In this document: positions 1 to 6,745 of the stretch, in pieces | Position numbering within the stretch: position 1 is the stretch's first letter | Layout of the letters: every line of letters starts with the position of its first letter | Origin: JAGGVT01 sp965369605 | Lineage (GTDB): Bacteria; JAJVIF01; JAGGVT01 | NCBI GenBank assembly: GCA_965369605.1 | Contig: CBDURE010000112.1 | Coordinates: 1-11,322 of the forward strand | Reading direction: 5' to 3' | Length of the DNA: 11,322 bases | Made by a program: the position numbers and the translations under genes | Notes under the pieces: generated by a model | Databases searched by the model: none | What the model was told of the DNA's origin: nothing | The model's input: the letters and a program-made list of their open reading frames with translations, nothing else

Positions 1-56
1 TAGCCTTGTATTCAAAAACTCCCTCCCCGCTCGCGGGGAGGGTTGGGGAGGGGGAG
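1..56 (+). repeat. GC-rich palindromic repeat, type 2, cut by window edge
   Basis: A perfect 10-bp stem (21-30 with 33-42, two-base centre TC) is followed by a G-rich tail to about 56. Bases 1-20 match the linker that precedes the same palindrome at 957-977, and with small changes 1267-1287. The unit therefore probably continues to the left of the window as another composite copy. It ends 11 bases before the stop codon of the Hint-endonuclease gene, which reads in the opposite direction. Confidence 0.9.
14..42 (-). terminator. Possible intrinsic terminator formed by the repeat
   Basis: Read on the minus strand, the transcript of the Hint-endonuclease gene would pass its stop at 68 and meet a 10-bp GC-rich hairpin (42 to 21). 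This is followed by AG and five T (18 to 14), the layout of a Rho-independent terminator. That the repeat is used as a terminator is an inference; it is primarily a dispersed repeat. Confidence 0.5.
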
Positions 57-67
57 TAACTTATATA

Positions 68-1090
68 TCACACCTTCACAATATACGAATTTGTTATTAT
101 TGAACAAGCATTGTCAACATCCAAAAAATACATTTCGCTGATAAAACTCTCTTGCTTCACTGATTTGACAAGCGAGGCTTTATAATCAATTCCTGAGAAC
201 ATAATATCGCCAGCTTGAATATTTCCTGCATGCATCCATTTGGATTCAAATGGAGTTTCCGTAAACATACGGCAGCGGTCTAGAATAATTGAACAAACCT
301 CTTCGATGTTGCTGTTGATGTCAGTTGTAGTGAATCGTAATACATTTAAGCCCATACTCCGCATAAAGGAATCACGGATTGAATCATATTCACAGGCATC
401 TTCATTAAAATGGCTGCTTCCATCAATTTCCACTACAAGGTGGGAATCACGAGAATAAAAATCAACGATATAGGGTCCAACAGGATGCTGTCGTCGAAAT
501 TTATATCCTAGCTGGCGATTTCGAAGTAATGACCAGAGTTTTTTTTCGGTTGGTGTTGAGTTTCTCCGTAGTTTTTTTCGTTGTGCAAGATTTTTAATTG
601 GTGAGGCACTCCAATCTCGATTCCCACCCAAAGTGCGTGGTCGAGGCTTTATTAGCACTTGATGGTTTATATCAAGCCAGAAGGTTTCAGGATATGTTGA
701 ATGAACAATCCCAATTATATATCCTGAGTACTGCTTTCGGATGATGCGATTAACAGGATAAGATTTTTGGTCAGACGAATAAACCAGACAGCCGGGTTTT
801 ATCTGCTCAATGGGTAATGTGCAAGTCTTTAAGCCCCCCCTTAATCCCCCCGCGAGCGGGGGGAGATTGTTTTTATTTTCCCCCCCTTTAATCCCCCCGC
901 GAGCGGGGGGAAACGTTTTTGTATTCCCACCTTTTCTATCACTGAGCATGGGGAGATTAGCCTTGTATTCAAAAACTCCCTCCCCGCTCGCGGGGAGGGT
1001 TGGGGAGGGGGAAAATGTCTCAGATTGCACCAACGATGTGGTTTTATGCAACGCAACAACTATCTCAGTACCTGTCCTGAAACCAATCAT
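68..1090 (-). CDS. Splicing-dead Hint (intein-like) domain with nested DUF559 endonuclease
   Basis: This 340-residue protein is a homing-endonuclease-like gene. Residues 1-25 and 89-150 form the first half of a Hint fold: GTEI at 7-10, LPIEQIKPG at 92-100, and the block-B histidine in DINHQVL at 140-146. Residues 166-272 are a DUF559/Vsr-like nuclease with STPTEKKLW (178-186), YKFRRQHPVGPYIVDF (196-211) and VVEIDG (219-224). Asp210, Glu221 and Asp223 are the likely metal ligands. Residues 285-340 return to Hint sequence (AGNIQAGD, then MYFLDV near the end). Cys1 is absent (MIGF instead) and the usual terminal His-Asn is replaced by Lys-Val, so protein splicing is not expected. Residues 26-88 are translated palindromic repeats. 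ATG 1090 is chosen because GGAGG lies 8 bases upstream. ATG 1096 is only 2 bases from that site, and a TTG at 1105 overlaps it. A decayed intein remnant is the alternative reading. Confidence 0.8.
   Translation of the reverse strand: MIGFRTGTEIVVALHKTTSLVQSETFSPSPTLPASGEGVFEYKANLPMLSDRKGGNTKTFPPARGGIKGGENKNNLPPLAGGLRGGLKTCTLPIEQIKPGCLVYSSDQKSYPVNRIIRKQYSGYIIGIVHSTYPETFWLDINHQVLIKPRPRTLGGNRDWSASPIKNLAQRKKLRRNSTPTEKKLWSLLRNRQLGYKFRRQHPVGPYIVDFYSRDSHLVVEIDGSSHFNEDACEYDSIRDSFMRSMGLNVLRFTTTDINSNIEEVCSIILDRCRMFTETPFESKWMHAGNIQAGDIMFSGIDYKASLVKSVKQESFISEMYFLDVDNACSIITNSYIVKV
827..1015 (-). repeat. In-frame palindromic repeat insertion inside the Hint coding sequence
   Basis: This 189-bp (63-codon) block interrupts the first Hint motif region. 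It contains two type-1 palindromes (846-863 and 893-910, each an 8-bp stem CCCCCCGC around GA), a 67-base linker, and one type-2 palindrome (978-999). It is translated without a stop as Pro/Gly-rich peptide such as SPSPTLPASGEG, FPPARGGIKGG and LPPLAGGLRGG. The flanking Hint sequence reads through normally (GTEIVVA before, LPIEQIKPG after), which is why I place the insertion at residues 26-88. The exact edges are uncertain by a few codons. Confidence 0.85.
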
Positions 1091-1204
1091 ATTCATTACC
1101 TCCAATTAATAGACGGCGCTGAAAGTCAAATCGCTGCAATCGCGTGTGGAATAATTTGATTTTTTTTACTTTTGATTTGTCTTGGAGAGATAAAAACTAA
1201 TTAC

Positions 1205-1322
1205 CTCGCGAGCAGGGGGGAATTGCTTTTGTATTCCCTCCTTTTCTATCCCTGAGAATGGAGAGATTAGCCTTGCATTTTAAAACTCCCTCCCCGCTCG
1301 CGGGGAGGGTTGGGGAGGGGGA
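1205..1322 (+). repeat. Second composite palindrome unit, type 1 degenerate plus type 2
   Basis: This is a near copy of 896-1013. A decayed type-1 palindrome (about 1205-1220, left arm mostly lost) is followed by a 67-base linker nearly identical to 911-977 and by an intact type-2 palindrome (1288-1309) with its G-rich tail. It fills half of the space between the phosphatase stop (1327) and the start of the Hint-endonuclease gene. In the rest of that space (1091-1204) I see an AT-rich leader with a run of eight T but no convincing promoter. Confidence 0.85.
1282..1309 (-). terminator. Possible terminator of the phosphatase operon
   Basis: On the minus strand the 10-bp GC stem of the type-2 repeat (1309 to 1288) is followed by AG and four T. 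It lies 17 bases after the phosphatase stop codon. The T run is shorter than in the copy at 14-42, so termination may be partial and some transcripts could continue into the Hint-endonuclease gene. Confidence 0.4.
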
Positions 1323-1326
1323 GTAG

Positions 1327-3048
1327 TTACTTATTCTCAATCAGCACTAGCGCGACATCATCACGCAAATCGTCTGTCCCGGCGTGATAATATACAGCAT
1401 CGAGGATTTCATCCAGAAGAACCTCACAACTGGAGTTTATTTTCTTAATGAATAAATCCTTCAGTTTGGGGATTCCAAACTGCGTGTTATTTTTATCTCT
1501 TGCCTCAATCAATCCATCAGTGTAGAGCAGAATTCGGTCACCGCTCTCAAGAGGTACCTCTTTTGCTGTAACTTTCTGATCTTCGAAAATGCCAAGCGGG
1601 AAAGCGTCCGGATACAACTCAAGAATATCACCTGCTTTTTTCCGGTATAAAAGCCCGGGTGGATGTCCCGCGTTGAAATATCGCAGTTTGTTGTCAGGCG
1701 ATACCCACAATGCGAGGCCTGTTACGAAAAACTCCTCGTTTACTATGCGGCTTAAATTCTGGTTGGCGCGTTGAAGCATTTGTGTAATGCTCAAACTCTC
1801 AATAGCGAAAACCTCAGTGAGAATCCCCATGACTGTCATCATCATCAATCCGGCAGCTACTCCATGCCCGGTTACATCACCGATAAGCACACCGGTGTCG
1901 TTTGTGTTGGTTTTGAAAAACTGGTAGAAATCACCTGAGATTGTCTCGGATGGCTTGAATCTCGTTTCAATTGTCAGTTGATCGGATTTGAAACTATCCG
2001 GCAGGACATTAATCTGGATTGTTTTTGCCAATTTAAGCTGATCATCAAGCGACCGCGCGAGTGTTCTTTCACGCCTAATCACGTTGATATTCCGCACAAT
2101 CTGGTCAACAAGGCTTGTAACAATCGACAGCGACTGAACCTCCTGCGAGTTAAACGGATGTCCCGCGCGCCTTAATACTCCGATAATTCCCCATGTGTGA
2201 TCACTTTCGAGCATGGGAACAAAAACGCTCTCAGGAGCATCGACATCTTCAGCTTGTGTATCGATTTTATCGGAATCATGAATCTGCGTTTCAACCAAAT
2301 CACGGGTGATTACAACCCGCTGGAAGAGTTCATAAACATCCTCAATTTTTTTTCGACCGGCGTCAATCTCGCAAATGGAGGTTTTATTTACCGGGAAAAT
2401 CTGTTCCCGGATTTGTCCTGATGATGCATCCAGGATTATCAGGTTATCGAATACCAGAATCGATTGAAGTTTCTGTGCAAGGTATCTGTATATCTCATTA
2501 GGATTGGCGATTTTTGCAATCTCAATGGACAGCGCGTATATTCCTTTCAGACGGTTATTCTCTTTCTCCAGATGTTCCTTGTCAATTTGCGCGCGTTCAA
2601 GTTCCTCAATATACCTTTCGCTTTCGAAATTCTCCCAGCGCCTTACCAGCTCAAGGATGAAATCGTCAAAAAACTCATTAATATGCTGCCGCCATACTGT
2701 TTTCTTGTCGTCCGGGATTGTGTTGTTGTCGAGATGTTTCAGTATCTGACTTTTGTATTCGAATGTTATTTCAAGAATGTCTGATGTCGCGGCTGGCATG
2801 CCGGGAGTATCCAGGATGTTTATCTCCGAGATTCGCTCAATGACATTATGCAGTTCACTGCGGAAATCAACATCTTTCGCACCCGCTTCAGGATTCAGCA
2901 GTAAATCGAGCAGGCGGATTTTAACTTTCTGGCTTGCCGAGTTCTTCTTTGCCGATTTCTCAATGCCTTTGCCAAGCAGAAATTGCGTGAAATTCTCGCG
3001 AAAGTCATCCGCATCAGTTGAGGATATTTCATCAAACAAGTTAGTCAC
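1327..3048 (-). CDS. GAF-domain SpoIIE/RsbU-type serine phosphatase (PP2C family)
   Basis: This 573-residue soluble protein is a predicted signalling phosphatase that would dephosphorylate an anti-sigma-factor antagonist or similar phosphoserine protein. Residues 1-140 are unassigned and mostly helical. Residues 140-170 look like a coiled coil, about 171-320 fit a GAF sensor domain, and 328-350 match the linker usual before SpoIIE domains (AKTIQINVLP). The catalytic domain spans about 355-573. It holds SGDFYQFF (371-378, Asp373), GDVTGHGVAAGLMM (390-403, Asp391), NAGHPPGLLY (459-468), LLYTDGLIEAR (507-517, Asp511) and DDVALVLI (563-570), so the metal-binding aspartates are intact. The start is GTG; an ATG just upstream runs into a stop, and I see no strong ribosome binding site. 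It follows yqhQ by 27 bases without a terminator, so it is probably in the same operon. The sensor ligand and partner proteins cannot be told from this window. Confidence 0.92.
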   Translation of the reverse strand: MTNLFDEISSTDADDFRENFTQFLLGKGIEKSAKKNSASQKVKIRLLDLLLNPEAGAKDVDFRSELHNVIERISEINILDTPGMPAATSDILEITFEYKSQILKHLDNNTIPDDKKTVWRQHINEFFDDFILELVRRWENFESERYIEELERAQIDKEHLEKENNRLKGIYALSIEIAKIANPNEIYRYLAQKLQSILVFDNLIILDASSGQIREQIFPVNKTSICEIDAGRKKIEDVYELFQRVVITRDLVETQIHDSDKIDTQAEDVDAPESVFVPMLESDHTWGIIGVLRRAGHPFNSQEVQSLSIVTSLVDQIVRNINVIRRERTLARSLDDQLKLAKTIQINVLPDSFKSDQLTIETRFKPSETISGDFYQFFKTNTNDTGVLIGDVTGHGVAAGLMMMTVMGILTEVFAIESLSITQMLQRANQNLSRIVNEEFFVTGLALWVSPDNKLRYFNAGHPPGLLYRKKAGDILELYPDAFPLGIFEDQKVTAKEVPLESGDRILLYTDGLIEARDKNNTQFGIPKLKDLFIKKINSSCEVLLDEILDAVYYHAGTDDLRDDVALVLIENK

Positions 3049-3075
3049 TACATTGAAATTATCGGAGTAATAAGG

Positions 3076-4098
3076 TTAATCTGGATTTGTGTCGGCGAAA
3101 ACTTTCTCATCTTGATTCTGCTTGTCGATAATTTGATGGTTATCCTCGGGAACGACTTTATTGAATGCATCAATCGCAACCTCAACCATGTCATCATCAG
3201 GTTCCAGCGCGGTGATTTTCTGAAAAGCAAGTCCGGGCGAGAACAGGACTCTGCATAACAATGAGGATTTTTTAGCCGCGCTGATCCTAAGCAGTTCATA
3301 GGATATTGACGCTACCGGAAGAAGCGTGCCGAGCCGTACAGCTGTGCGAATCCAGATGTTATCCGAGAATCCGAACAATGCCGCGATTAAAATATGCACA
3401 ATCACAACGATAAAAATGAAACTCGTGCCGCATCTGAAATGTGAAGTCGGATATTTCTGAACATTTTCAACTGACAGTGGAACGCGGGCTTCATAGGCGT
3501 TTACTGTTTTATGCTCCGCGCCATGATATCTGAAAACGCGCTTGATATCTTTCATCAGTGAAATTGCCAGAATGTAACCAATGAAAATGATAATTCGAAT
3601 CACACCCTCTGCAATGTTTAGGAGTAAAGCGCGAGGGTCTGAGGAACTTAAACTGTCACCGGCTTCCTTTAATCCGATCCATTCAACAAGTTTGGTGGGA
3701 AAGACAAGAAACAATCCGATTGCGAGCGCGAAACTGACAATGAACATCAGAGTTTCAATGACAGGATTGGGCTTTTCGCCTTCTTCCTCTTCAAAAGCGG
3801 TTTCAGCTGAATATCTCAGCGCAATCATGCCAAGAGTGAGGGATTCATACAGAACGAACATTCCTCGAATAAACGACATGCGTTTAATATCGAATCCCTT
3901 CTTTTCAGGCCATTCCTTAATAACTTTGGATGCGATGCTTCCATCGGGACAGCGCACCGAGGCAACCGCCCTGTTGGAGCCTTTCATCATTACGCCCTCA
4001 AGTATCGCCTGGCCGCCATACAGCTTTGCCTCGCGTTCCTCGGGAGCGCTGAGGAAATTAAAAATGTATATTAACTTGAAAATTGATTTTAGCATCAT
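3076..4098 (-). CDS. yqhQ: YqhQ-like DUF1385 membrane protein
   Basis: This 340-residue integral membrane protein belongs to the DUF1385 family, whose biochemical role is not settled. The family signatures are all present: YGGQAILEGVMMKG (27-40), YHGAEHKTVNAYE (191-203), HFRCGTSF (220-227) and a conserved tail segment around 288-312 (PGLAFQKIT, then VEVAIDAF). Membrane segments are likely near 113-135, 160-182, 223-245 and 250-271. In many bacteria the gene stands close to rpmE and prfA. Here it lies two genes after rpmE, with rubrerythrin between them and a phosphatase in the place where prfA is often found. It starts 23 bases after the rubrerythrin stop with no clear ribosome binding site, which fits coupled translation. 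Two adjacent ATG codons (4098, 4095) are equally possible starts. Confidence 0.92.
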   Translation of the reverse strand: MMLKSIFKLIYIFNFLSAPEEREAKLYGGQAILEGVMMKGSNRAVASVRCPDGSIASKVIKEWPEKKGFDIKRMSFIRGMFVLYESLTLGMIALRYSAETAFEEEEGEKPNPVIETLMFIVSFALAIGLFLVFPTKLVEWIGLKEAGDSLSSSDPRALLLNIAEGVIRIIIFIGYILAISLMKDIKRVFRYHGAEHKTVNAYEARVPLSVENVQKYPTSHFRCGTSFIFIVVIVHILIAALFGFSDNIWIRTAVRLGTLLPVASISYELLRISAAKKSSLLCRVLFSPGLAFQKITALEPDDDMVEVAIDAFNKVVPEDNHQIIDKQNQDEKVFADTNPD

Positions 4099-4121
4099 TA
4101 ACTATTGTTCAACCAGTCGTG

Positions 4122-4694
4122 TTAATAGGTCTCATTAAGAATTTCAAAGTATTCTTTCGGATGGGCGCATGCCGGACACTTTTCCGGCGGCTCATTATTT
4201 TCTAATGTAAATCCGCATTTCGAGCATGTCCAGATAACAGGTTCATCCCGTTTCCAGACTTTATCCTCTTCAATGCACTTAAGCAGTTTCTTGAAACGTT
4301 TCTCATGCATCTGCTCGGAGACAACTACATTCAGAAACAGTCGGGCGATTTCCTCGAATCCTTCCTCACGCGCCACCTGCGCAAACGCGGGATAAATCTC
4401 GCTGGCTTCCTCATGTTCTCCCGCAATTGAGGCTTTAAGGTTCCCCGTTGTATTCCCAATCACACCTGACGGATAAGTCGCTGTTATTTCTGCATCCCCG
4501 CCGGGAAGTTCTCTGAAAAAATTCTTTGCGTGAATGCGTTCATGTTCCGCAGTCTGGTGAAATACGCGCCCAATTCTATGATATCCTTCCTTCTCCGCAA
4601 CCTTGGAAAAGTAAGTATAGCGATTCCTTGCCTGCGATTCGCCTGCGAACGCGGTGAGAAGATTCTTTTCGGTTTGTGATCCTTTTAGCTCCAT
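4122..4694 (-). CDS. rbr: Rubrerythrin
   Basis: This 190-residue cytoplasmic non-heme diiron peroxidase reduces hydrogen peroxide in anaerobes, with electrons usually from rubredoxin. The N-terminal four-helix domain carries all expected ligands: Glu19 (AGESQARNRY), Glu52 and His55 (AEHERIH), Glu93 and Glu96 (GEHEEA), Glu127 and His130 (SEQMHEKRF). The C-terminal rubredoxin-like domain has Cys157-x2-Cys160 and Cys173-x2-Cys176, ending in the common CPACAHPK segment. Length and domain order match the classical Desulfovibrio-type protein. The ATG is preceded by GGGAG at a good distance. It is the first gene of a probable operon with yqhQ and the phosphatase, behind its own promoter. Confidence 0.97.
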   Translation of the reverse strand: MELKGSQTEKNLLTAFAGESQARNRYTYFSKVAEKEGYHRIGRVFHQTAEHERIHAKNFFRELPGGDAEITATYPSGVIGNTTGNLKASIAGEHEEASEIYPAFAQVAREEGFEEIARLFLNVVVSEQMHEKRFKKLLKCIEEDKVWKRDEPVIWTCSKCGFTLENNEPPEKCPACAHPKEYFEILNETY

Positions 4695-4727
4695 GTCGCT
4701 CTCCCGTGTAATTTGCGTTACTTGTAC

Positions 4728-4742
4728 TGATTTAATAAATCA
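4728..4742. promoter_or_regulatory. Perfect 15-bp palindrome, possible operator of the rubrerythrin operon
   Basis: TGATTTA-A-TAAATCA is a perfect inverted repeat. It begins 7 bases downstream of the proposed -10 box, at about the transcription start, where a repressor would block initiation. The sequence is not the textbook PerR or Fur box, so the regulator is unknown. Confidence 0.45.
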
Positions 4743-4749
4743 ACATATA

Positions 4750-4778
4750 ATTTTAAGAGCTTGCACGAATAAAATCAA
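4750..4778 (-). promoter_or_regulatory. Sigma-70-type promoter for rubrerythrin
   Basis: On the minus strand TTGATT (4778-4773) and TAAAAT (4755-4750) are separated by exactly 17 bases. Transcription would start near 4743, giving a leader of about 50 bases before the rubrerythrin ATG. Confidence 0.6.
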
Positions 4779-4831
4779 ATTCGACCTGAAATTATATAAC
4801 CTGCACACTCATGAAAAAGCCTGTGCTTATC

Positions 4832-4857
4832 AACAAGAAAACCGGCAAAGCCGGTTT
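4832..4857 (-). terminator. Intrinsic terminator after rpmE
   Basis: On the minus strand AAACCGGC (4857-4850) pairs perfectly with GCCGGTTT (4846-4839) around a TTT loop. It continues into TCTTGTT, giving a T-rich tail. It lies 28 bases after the rpmE stop and separates rpmE from the rubrerythrin operon. Confidence 0.8.
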
Positions 4858-4885
4858 CTGAGAATTTCCGTATTTCCGGGGAATT

Positions 4886-5155
4886 CTATTCCTCGGATTT
4901 GGTTTCTTCTGTTTTTCCAGTTTCAGCGCTTTCCTCGGTGAACTGATACGCGCCGCTGGCTTTGGCATATCGCCTTTTGAACCTGTCCACTCGACCACCC
5001 TTGTCGATTATCTTCTTCTTGCCTGTGAAATAAGGATGGCATTTGGAACATATCTCCACTTTCAGAGTTTCTCGTGTCGAGATTGCTTCGTATGTCTCAC
5101 CACATGAGCATGACACAACGGCTTTGTGTAGTTTTGGATGTATTTCTTTTTTCAT
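4886..5155 (-). CDS. rpmE: Ribosomal protein L31, zinc-binding type
   Basis: This 89-residue component of the large ribosomal subunit begins MKKEIHPKLHKAVVSCSCGE, typical of L31. It keeps the zinc-binding set Cys16, Cys18, Cys36 and Cys39, so it is the zinc-containing paralogue and not the zinc-free form used under zinc shortage. DKGGRVDRFKRRY (51-63) is the usual C-terminal signature. The protein is about 20 residues longer than many L31 proteins because of an acidic Glu/Thr-rich tail (71-89). The gene is downstream of rho, a common arrangement, but a terminator and a separate promoter lie between them. Confidence 0.96.
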   Translation of the reverse strand: MKKEIHPKLHKAVVSCSCGETYEAISTRETLKVEICSKCHPYFTGKKKIIDKGGRVDRFKRRYAKASGAYQFTEESAETGKTEETKSEE

Positions 5156-5207
5156 CTTGCTTAAAATCCCTTGTCTATAATTACCTTGTCAGTGATATTG
5201 TTAAACT

Positions 5208-5236
5208 TATATATGCGCAAACATCTACAAACGCAA
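5208..5236 (-). promoter_or_regulatory. Probable rpmE promoter
   Basis: On the minus strand TTGCGT (5236-5231) and TATATA (5213-5208) have a 17-base spacer. This would let rpmE be transcribed separately from rho, whose terminator lies just upstream at 5285-5319. Confidence 0.5.
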
Positions 5237-5284
5237 ACTATAATTCTATTACATGAATGTCATATCAGCAAGCTGCATTTTTAG

Positions 5285-5319
5285 AAAAAAGAGACAGGCC
5301 ACGAAAAGCCTGTACTCTT
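5285..5319 (-). terminator. Intrinsic terminator of rho
   Basis: On the minus strand AAGAG-T-ACAGGC (5319-5308) pairs with GCCTGT-CTCTT (5299-5289) with one bulged T and a short loop. Six T follow directly (5290-5285). It begins 23 bases after the rho stop. Confidence 0.85.
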
Positions 5320-5341
5320 AAAAAGTGCATATCCAGGTTGC

Positions 5342-6646
5342 TTACATGCCTGAATGGCCGTTTGGCCTGTCGAGGTCACCCTTCATGAAAATGTTATACC
5401 AGTTCGGGATGGCTTCGATGAATCGCTTGTTTGTACTGAAAGTCTTGTTTGACAGCCTGTCAAGTACAAATTCAGTGCCGCGTTGATCGCCAAGAGAATC
5501 GATAATTCGCCTGAGGTCTCGAACACTGTCAAGATATTCCGGCGGATAAAGCAGCTCATCATGCCTTGTCGATGAATGCAGGATATCGATAGCGGGGAAT
5601 ATTCGCCTGTTCGCAAGGTCCCTGTTAAGGATTAGCTCCATATTGCCAGTGCCTTTGAATTCCTCGAAGATTACATCATCGAGCCTGCTTCCGGTTTCAA
5701 CAAGCGCGCTTGCGACAATTGTCAAACTGCCGCCCCCTTCAAGCTTTCTGGCGGCGCCAAAGAATCGCTTGGGCTTGTGAAGTGAATTCGGGTCAAGTCC
5801 GCCGGAGAGTGTCTTGCCGCTTGATGGCATAACAAGGTTATAGGCGCGCGCAAGACGAGTGAGTGAATCGAGCAGGATTATTACGTCCTTGTCCTGTTCA
5901 ACCAGTCTTTTCGCTTTTGCGAGCAGCATTTCCGCGACCTGGATGTGATGCTCCGGGCGCTCATCGAATGTCGATGATACAACCTCACCTTTGACAGAAC
6001 GCTCGAAGTCTGTAACTTCCTCAGGACGCTCATCAATCAGAAGCGCCATGACTGTAATCTCCGGGTGGTTTATAGTAACCGAGTTCGCGATTTTCTTCAG
6101 GATTATTGTCTTGCCTGCTTTTGGCGGTGATACAATCAACCCTCGCTGTCCCTTGCCGATAGGTGAAACAAGGTCAATTATCCGGGTGGAGTTTTCCTTT
6201 GGATGAACCTCCAACGTAATAAGTTCGAAGGGATATATCGGAACCTGGCGTTCGAACAGTTTTCGATGCCTTATCATTTCGGGATTTATCCCGTTAATCG
6301 CCTCTACCCTAAGCAGTCCGAAATACTTCTCGTTCTCTTTTGGAGGCCTTACCTGGCCTGAGATTATGTCACCTGTTCGTAGCGCGAATCGTTTAATCTG
6401 TGACTGTGATACATAGATATCCTCTGAGGATGGTGTGTATCCGTTCTTTCGCAGAAAACCATAACCCTCTTGAAGAATCTCAAGCGTACCCTCACCAAAG
6501 ATAAGACCGTTCTGTTCTGTCTGAACCTGCAGGATTTTGAATATCAAATCCTGTTTCTTCAGCCCGGTGATACCATGAACGTCCTGCTCTTTTGCAAGAT
6601 TCTGAAGATCTTTGAGAGTCATGTTTTCCATCTGTGCAATTTCCAT
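5342..6646 (-). CDS. rho: Transcription termination factor Rho
   Basis: This 434-residue hexameric RNA helicase ends transcription and limits antisense RNA. Order of domains: Rho N-terminal helical domain (about 9-45), cold-shock-like RNA-binding domain (about 55-120, GYGFLR then DIYVSQSQIKRF), and the ATPase. Walker A is GLIVSPPKAGKT (169-180) and Walker B is VIILLDSLTR (255-264). The Q-loop region is SSGKTLSGGLD (275-285), the R-loop is KGTGNMEL (331-338), and the arginines in NRRIFPAID and SSTR are kept. The C-terminus is somewhat longer than in E. coli and ends in Asp/Arg/Gly-rich sequence. I choose ATG 6646 over a TTG at 6664 because GGAAGGA (6656-6650) lies directly upstream of it at a usable distance. 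It is 99 bases after the aldolase gene, with only a weak hairpin between them. Confidence 0.97.
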   Translation of the reverse strand: MEIAQMENMTLKDLQNLAKEQDVHGITGLKKQDLIFKILQVQTEQNGLIFGEGTLEILQEGYGFLRKNGYTPSSEDIYVSQSQIKRFALRTGDIISGQVRPPKENEKYFGLLRVEAINGINPEMIRHRKLFERQVPIYPFELITLEVHPKENSTRIIDLVSPIGKGQRGLIVSPPKAGKTIILKKIANSVTINHPEITVMALLIDERPEEVTDFERSVKGEVVSSTFDERPEHHIQVAEMLLAKAKRLVEQDKDVIILLDSLTRLARAYNLVMPSSGKTLSGGLDPNSLHKPKRFFGAARKLEGGGSLTIVASALVETGSRLDDVIFEEFKGTGNMELILNRDLANRRIFPAIDILHSSTRHDELLYPPEYLDSVRDLRRIIDSLGDQRGTEFVLDRLSNKTFSTNKRFIEAIPNWYNIFMKGDLDRPNGHSGM

Positions 6647-6714
6647 TGTTCCTTCCGTTTCCAATATAATCGGAATGTCTGATTATTAATAAGTGTTATT
6701 TAAAATGAAAGATA

Positions 6715-6732
6715 TAAATGCCTGGTTAGGCA
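6715..6732 (-). terminator. Weak hairpin between aldolase and rho
   Basis: On the minus strand TGCCT and AGGCA (6732-6719) form a 5-bp stem around AACC, followed by TTTAT. It is too weak to be a convincing terminator; it could attenuate transcription between the aldolase and rho. I found no clear separate promoter for rho in the 99-base gap. Confidence 0.25.
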
Positions 6733-6745
6733 ATAATCTTAAATG

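Noticed and set aside
810..1109. Plus-strand open frame rich in PPLNPPASGG and SPLAGRVGEG peptides
   Set aside because: It is the palindromic repeat block read on the other strand. The minus-strand frame carries recognisable Hint and DUF559 motifs, and this one carries none.
833..1322. Possible CRISPR array because of repeated palindromic units
   Set aside because: The units are too few, differ in type and are not separated by unique spacers of constant size. The intervening linker is itself repeated, and no cas gene is nearby.
3048..3299. Minus-strand open frame overlapping the end of yqhQ
   Set aside because: It is a different reading frame of the well-supported yqhQ gene, with basic, low-quality composition and no family signature.
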